Positions 5,018-7,251 of a stretch of 7,251 nt of DNA are shown piece by piece. Below the pieces are notes generated by a model, which saw nothing but the letters and a program-made list of their open reading frames with translations, did not search any database and was not told the origin of the DNA. Both the position numbers and the translations under genes were made by a program. Source of the stretch: a bacterium (lineage in GTDB: Archaea; Nanoarchaeota; Nanoarchaeia; Woesearchaeales; UBA10216); contig JAAGZO010001095.1 in the NCBI GenBank assembly GCA_024206195.1, positions 1-7,251 on the forward strand, in the 5' to 3' direction. The number at the start of each line of letters is the position of its first letter. Position 1 is the stretch's first letter.

Positions 5018-5344
5018 ATGCAAACTTGCTTTGATCTACAAGTACAAGAAACCTTTTGCGCGTTTCCCTTACAAAAACTAGCCTTCCCTTATACAGGCTC
5101 CCACACGATAGAAAACTTTACTCTTGACTATTCCCCTGAAAAACAGGCAGATATCCTTTCCACCTATTACCTTACCACAGAGAAGCTATCCCTTATCAAA
5201 CAGGGGTTTAGGCTTATTAAAACTCCCTCACTCCCTACACATCTGTTACCCCCGATTAGAAAGGTTGCTCCACAACCATTCACGTATAAAGCCCTAAGAA
5301 AACGTCCAGTTAAACGGGCAACAAGTATAATTCTTGACCTTTAG
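5018..5344 (+). CDS. Hypothetical 108-aa protein with basic tail ending in LDL
   Basis: The start is the ATG at 5018. The TTG at 4991 would lie inside the terminator T tract. Its ribosome binding site is poor (GAAAG). The protein has two N-terminal cysteines, a Pro/aromatic-rich body (FPYTGSHTIENFTLDY), a probable helix (EKLSLIKQGFRLI), then a proline-rich stretch, a basic patch (RKRPVKR) and the end ATSIILDL. The 121-aa protein at 6561 also ends with a basic patch and VVLDL. The coding strand is rich in C and T, unlike the purine-rich genes to its right, which suggests a different origin or past inversion. How it is transcribed is unclear because a terminator precedes it directly. No family recognised. 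Confidence 0.68.
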   Translation: MQTCFDLQVQETFCAFPLQKLAFPYTGSHTIENFTLDYSPEKQADILSTYYLTTEKLSLIKQGFRLIKTPSLPTHLLPPIRKVAPQPFTYKALRKRPVKRATSIILDL

Positions 5345-5376
5345 TCAAACGTTAGTTGGCGATTCTAAGAGGTAAC

Positions 5377-5393
5377 TCGTTGGAGGGCAACGA
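5377..5393 (+). ncRNA. RNA hairpin with GAGGG loop
   Basis: TCGTTG (5377-5382) and CAACGA (5388-5393) form a perfect 6-bp stem around GAGGG. The loop carries the only Shine-Dalgarno-like sequence for the possible ORF at 5397. The structure could control ribosome access or bind a GGA-recognising protein. Only the sequence complementarity is seen; the RNA is not shown to exist. Confidence 0.4.
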
Positions 5394-5396
5394 CTT

Positions 5397-5495
5397 ATGG
5401 GCAATGTTAGTCATTTAGGCGGGGGTACCCCTTCCTTGGAAAGAGGATTTAGCACTATACACTTTGAGGCCACCCCCCTTTCGTGCCCTAACTAA
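5397..5495 (+). CDS. Possible 32-aa ORF in the hairpin region
   Basis: An ATG at 5397 opens 32 codons to TAA at 5495. GGAGGG lies 9 bases upstream, inside the loop of a hairpin. The peptide begins MGNVSHLGGGTPSLERG and ends FEATPLSCPN. It overlaps the GGGGTACCCC palindrome, one copy of the 14-base repeat and the C-run, so its codons may only reflect those elements. It has no membrane segment. The case for a real gene is weak. Confidence 0.28.
   Translation: MGNVSHLGGGTPSLERGFSTIHFEATPLSCPN
5440..5453. repeat. 14-base direct repeat, copy 1
   Basis: AAAGAGGATTTAGC occurs here and again at 5525-5538, 85 bases away. Including the next two bases the match is 15 of 16. This copy lacks the left arm that lets copy 2 fold into a hairpin. 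A looser third relative, GGGGTTTAGCACGAGG, is at about 5557-5572. Confidence 0.6.
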
Positions 5496-5520
5496 ATAAT
5501 GATAAATTTTACTAATATAA

Positions 5521-5539
5521 CGCTAAAGAGGATTTAGCG
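5521..5539 (+). ncRNA. RNA hairpin with GAGGA loop (repeat copy 2)
   Basis: CGCTAAA (5521-5527) pairs with TTTAGCG (5533-5539) over 7 bp around GAGGA. The loop and right arm are the second copy of the AAAGAGGATTTAGC repeat. It is the first of three closely spaced hairpins before the small-gene cassette. The exposed GGA resembles sites bound by CsrA-type proteins, which is speculative. Confidence 0.45.
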
Positions 5540-5546
5540 CGTGAAC

Positions 5547-5567
5547 TGCTAAATCGGGGGTTTAGCA
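5547..5567 (+). ncRNA. RNA hairpin with TCGGGGG loop
   Basis: TGCTAAA (5547-5553) pairs with TTTAGCA (5561-5567) over 7 bp around TCGGGGG. Its stem is nearly the same as that of the hairpin at 5521, so the two could also pair with each other and switch partners. No T tract follows, so neither is a simple terminator. Confidence 0.45.
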
Positions 5568-5574
5568 CGAGGTG

Positions 5575-5591
5575 CTCTTACACCATAAGAG
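5575..5591 (+). ncRNA. RNA hairpin before the small-gene cassette
   Basis: CTCTTA (5575-5580) pairs with TAAGAG (5586-5591) around CACCA, 26 bases before the ATG at 5618. It completes a row of three hairpins in 71 bases. It may insulate or stabilise the 5' end of the cassette mRNA. Confidence 0.4.
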
Positions 5592-5617
5592 AACATGTTA
5601 ACGTGGAAAGGACAGCT

Positions 5618-5716
5618 ATGAGTTTAACAGTAGAAAGTCTTATGTGGTTTGCTATATGTTTCTTCATTGGAATGCTACTTAGTGGGGTGTATTGGATTTT
5701 TAAGTCAAGAAAGTAG
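5618..5716 (+). CDS. Small single-pass membrane protein (32 aa)
   Basis: This 32-codon gene starts at an ATG with a good ribosome binding site (GAAAGGACAG, 6 bases from GG to the ATG). Residues about 8-28 are a continuous hydrophobic helix (MWFAICFFIGMLLSGVYW), followed by a positive tail FKSRK. By the positive-inside rule the C-terminus should face the cytoplasm. It is the first of two adjacent small membrane proteins with the same ribosome binding site. Phage proteins of this type include holin-like, superinfection-exclusion and host-takeover peptides. The sequence does not show which applies here. Confidence 0.72.
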   Translation: MSLTVESLMWFAICFFIGMLLSGVYWIFKSRK

Positions 5717-5750
5717 CTGAATCGGATAACTCTCACTGAAAGGACAGAAG

Positions 5751-5897
5751 ATGTATGTGTTATTAGATATAGGTCTTACGTTAATAATCCTTCTTTGTTT
5801 TGTTGGAACCTTTCTCTTGGGGTGGTGGATGAAGGGAATTTATACTGTAGACAAGGAAAGAGAGAAGTTTATGGCAAATCTTTATCCGAAAAGGTAA
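5751..5897 (+). CDS. Small single-pass membrane protein (48 aa)
   Basis: The ATG at 5751 has the same ribosome binding site as the gene before it (GAAAGGACAG, 7 bases spacing). The 48-residue protein has a hydrophobic helix at about residues 3-26 (LTLIILLCFVGTFLLGWW) and a charged, Lys/Arg-rich cytoplasmic-type tail (DKEREKF, ending YPKR). It has the layout of a bitopic inner-membrane protein with a cytoplasmic C-terminus. It is not a duplicate of the 32-aa protein at sequence level, but the two share size class, topology and signals, so they may act together. Function unknown. Confidence 0.75.
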   Translation: MYVLLDIGLTLIILLCFVGTFLLGWWMKGIYTVDKEREKFMANLYPKR

Positions 5898-5917
5898 GAG
5901 GAAAGGTAGGTTGTGGT

Positions 5918-6196
5918 ATGGAACAAGTAGCGATACCGTATAAGATACCAGAGGAACTTTTGGCAGAGTTTAAGGGTTTGTTTGTGGACCTACCTAATGT
6001 AACATTTTCTGAAGATGCAAGGTTAGACTATATCTTTTATAGAATGTTGGAAACCGGACAGATACTTGTAGATCCGGAGAAGATAGAAAGACACTTTGTG
6101 GAGCAAAACATATTATGGGTAGTGTATAATACGAAAGGAGCTAAAGAGTTACAAAAGTTTCTTAATAAGGATATCAATAATGAAACGGGAGAATAA
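5918..6196 (+). CDS. Hypothetical acidic 92-aa protein
   Basis: I chose the ATG at 5918 because a longer GTG-type start at 5795 would run through the whole membrane-protein gene in another frame. GTAGG lies 7 bases upstream. The protein is soluble, acidic and probably mostly helical. It has an N-terminal helix (PEELLAEFKGLF), a short middle (LPNVTFSEDARLDYIFYRML), and a C-terminal part with a strand-like ILWVVYN and a helix (AKELQKFLNKDI). It has no cysteine or known catalytic motif. It ends one base before the next ATG, so they are in one operon. I do not recognise it. Confidence 0.82.
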   Translation: MEQVAIPYKIPEELLAEFKGLFVDLPNVTFSEDARLDYIFYRMLETGQILVDPEKIERHFVEQNILWVVYNTKGAKELQKFLNKDINNETGE

Positions 6197-6197
6197 C

Positions 6198-6371
6198 ATG
6201 AAGGTCGCTGGACGTTTTCTACATGGTGTGAGGGACGGTAATGCATTAACAGTCTTCAAGACAAGGAAAGGTAGACAGCTTGTTTGTGTTGACGGAAAGC
6301 CTAATCATAATATTGCTTACATAGGTGGATTAGGGAGAGAGCAGAAGAAAACTACAGTAGATGGGAGTTAG
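6198..6371 (+). CDS. Hypothetical basic 57-aa protein
   Basis: The ATG at 6198 is preferred over the one at 6180 because CGGGAG is well placed for it and it follows the previous stop by one base. The protein is small, basic and Gly-rich, with short strand-like segments (NALTVFKTRKG, RQLVCVDG, NIAYIGGLG), which hints at a tiny beta-barrel or ribbon. It has one cysteine and no metal site. It may bind nucleic acid, judged only from charge and size. Two bases separate it from the next gene. Confidence 0.75.
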   Translation: MKVAGRFLHGVRDGNALTVFKTRKGRQLVCVDGKPNHNIAYIGGLGREQKKTTVDGS

Positions 6372-6373
6372 TC

Positions 6374-6568
6374 ATGGGTAATGAAGAGTATCCTAGGTTG
6401 ATAGGTAGTGATGTTCCCATCCTAGACACAGCATTACAGAATCATCTACTTGAGAAAGAGCGACACAGGAGACATATAAAAGGTAAGAGAAGAGAACATA
6501 AGAGAGACTTCCCAACAGGAATGCAGAACTTCTTTAGTAGAAGGAAGGGGAGAAAGGAAGATGTTTAA
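6374..6568 (+). CDS. Hypothetical Arg/Lys-rich 64-aa protein
   Basis: The ATG has GGGAG six bases upstream. The N-terminus is neutral (EEYPRLIGSDVPILDTAL). From about residue 27 the protein is dominated by Arg, Lys and His (KERHRRHIKGKRREHKR), and the end FFSRRKGRKEDV is also basic. This suggests nucleic-acid binding or contact with an acidic host protein, but no fold is recognisable. The last 8 bases overlap the start of the next gene, so translation is probably coupled. Confidence 0.75.
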   Translation: MGNEEYPRLIGSDVPILDTALQNHLLEKERHRRHIKGKRREHKRDFPTGMQNFFSRRKGRKEDV

Positions 6569-6926
6569 CTGTAAGGATAAAGGTGGAAGGCAGATACATA
6601 TTGAGGATGTTGCTATCTTAGCGACAGATCATGAGGAGATAATAGCAGGGACAGAATGTACTGTTATTGGTATCTTTAGTGAAGAGGAAGTACAGATTAA
6701 TCCTGTTAATGTAGGGGAGCCATGTTTAGTTTCTCCTGAGACGTTAGAGGTTAGGGCTTCCTTTATTGAAGATATCCTTGGGCTTACTACAGATGAGGAA
6801 TTGCAGACTATTATTAAGGATATGGAGAGCAGGGAAGAAGTGTATAGGGAGAGTAAAAAGAGAAAGGTCAAGAAAGAAGGTGGGAAGAGTAAGAGTGTGA
6901 GTAGTGGGGTAGTGTTGGATTTGTAA
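6561..6926 (+). CDS. Hypothetical 121-aa protein with basic tail ending in VVLDL
   Basis: The ATG lies within the end of the previous gene, with GAGAAAGGAAG just upstream. Residues 10-65 look like a small beta-rich domain (RQIHIEDVAILATDHEEI, TECTVIGIFSEEEVQI), similar in feel to SH3-like or KOW-like barrels, though this is an impression only. Residues about 68-95 are an acidic helix. The tail is a Lys/Arg run (KKRKVKKEGGKSK) then SVSSGVVLDL. The protein at 5018 ends in the same style (basic patch, then TSIILDL), suggesting a shared C-terminal binding motif. It has three cysteine residues (positions 4, 33 and 55) in no metal-binding pattern. Family unknown. Confidence 0.83.
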   Translation: MFNCKDKGGRQIHIEDVAILATDHEEIIAGTECTVIGIFSEEEVQINPVNVGEPCLVSPETLEVRASFIEDILGLTTDEELQTIIKDMESREEVYRESKKRKVKKEGGKSKSVSSGVVLDL

Positions 6927-6943
6927 GAGAAAGATGTAGGGTT

Positions 6944-7251
6944 ATGATTGTTTATAAGGTAACAAATAGATTTTGTGGGAGTATTAACCTTAGTCCCATA
7001 AGTAAATACTATTGTAAGTACATAAAGGGGAAAACGACAATTCCTGTTGATGAACGTTTACCTTTAATGGCTTTTGAAACTCAAGAACAGGGAGAGAATT
7101 TCCTTGGAAATTATCCAGGTAACATTTTACGTTGTAAGGCCAAATGTGTTAAGGAGCAAAACCTTTTCATGATCGAAGCAACAGTTTCAAGTGATATACC
7201 AAATGATGTAGACTATTTAGCTAATATTATATGGGGAAAGGAAGGATATTA
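6944..7251 (+). CDS. Hypothetical phage protein, C-terminus cut by window edge
   Basis: An ATG at 6944 opens a frame that runs to the right edge, giving 102 residues. AGGG is close upstream, which is a modest site, 17 bases after the previous stop. The start MIVYKVTNRF, a strand pair near YYCKYIKGKTTIP, then LMAFETQEQGENFL and ILRCKAKC recall the small phage proteins that read YKV..., KY..G, a PxxxxLxxF segment and a helix. I know this pattern from many phage genomes without an assigned function, and the match is from memory. Cysteines at 11, 24, 64 and 68 (with CKAKC) could bind metal, which is unproven. Confidence 0.8.
   Translation, partial: MIVYKVTNRFCGSINLSPISKYYCKYIKGKTTIPVDERLPLMAFETQEQGENFLGNYPGNILRCKAKCVKEQNLFMIEATVSSDIPNDVDYLANIIWGKEGY

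Larger units (their letters stand above)
5345..5617 (+). other. Intergenic region with serial hairpins and short repeats
   Basis: About 270 bases with no clear gene. It holds four short hairpins, a 14-base direct repeat, a 10-bp palindrome (GGGGTACCCC, 5422-5431), a C-run (5470-5478) and a possible 32-codon ORF, listed separately. I found no good sigma-70 promoter. The A/T-rich stretch at about 5490-5520 contains TATAAC but no matching -35 box. It may be the 5' leader of the small-gene cassette or a small regulatory RNA. Confidence 0.5.

Noticed and set aside
6834..6884. KKRKVKK in the 121-aa protein as a eukaryotic nuclear localisation signal
   Set aside because: The window has bacterial translation and promoter signals and a phage terminase, so a Lys/Arg cluster is better read as a nucleic-acid or partner contact.
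1..7251. tRNA genes, insertion sequences or an integrase
   Set aside because: No cloverleaf, terminal inverted repeats with a transposase, or recombinase motifs were found.

Overview
This window looks like part of a tailed bacteriophage or prophage genome. The anchor is a terminase pair on the minus strand: a small-subunit-like DNA-binding protein (3381-3899) and a large-subunit ATPase/nuclease (1443-3077) with readable Walker A, Walker B and RNase H-like nuclease motifs. Genes are tightly packed, often overlap by 1-11 bases, and many are very small, as is usual in phages. There is no tRNA, rRNA, integrase or transposase. The host cannot be named. A consensus-like sigma-70 promoter and AGGAGG-type ribosome binding sites show bacterial transcription and translation signals.

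The layout is divergent. On the minus strand, reading right to left from a strong promoter at 3944-3972, the order is small terminase, a possible 32-codon ORF, a 66-aa unknown, large terminase, a 133-aa protein with an N-terminal signal or anchor segment, a 44-aa helical protein, and a membrane-anchored beta-rich protein that leaves the window at base 1. This is the packaging/structural arm. No portal gene follows terL, which is unusual.

Between the arms (about 3973-4484) is a 0.5-kb non-coding block dense in cis elements: two AAAATTTT tracts phased 11 bp apart, a G/C-run inverted-repeat cluster, a 21-bp near-palindrome, a hairpin, and a tandem array of 14-bp iterons with two outlying copies. 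One outlier lies over the start codon of the first rightward gene. Its place next to terS suggests a packaging (cos/pac) site, a replication origin or a regulator array. Sequence alone does not decide between these.

The plus strand starts with a possible tiny leader ORF that has a near-perfect Shine-Dalgarno sequence but no standard start codon. It overlaps a 153-aa unknown protein (4485-4946) by ATGA and is followed by a textbook intrinsic terminator. After the terminator come a 108-aa unknown protein and a roughly 270-base region of short hairpins, two of them with GAGG loops. Then follows a compact cassette of small genes: two single-pass membrane proteins with the same ribosome binding site, then soluble unknowns of 92, 57, 64 and 121 aa and a gene cut by the right edge. 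These resemble phage early or accessory genes. Most match nothing I recognise and no function is assigned to them.
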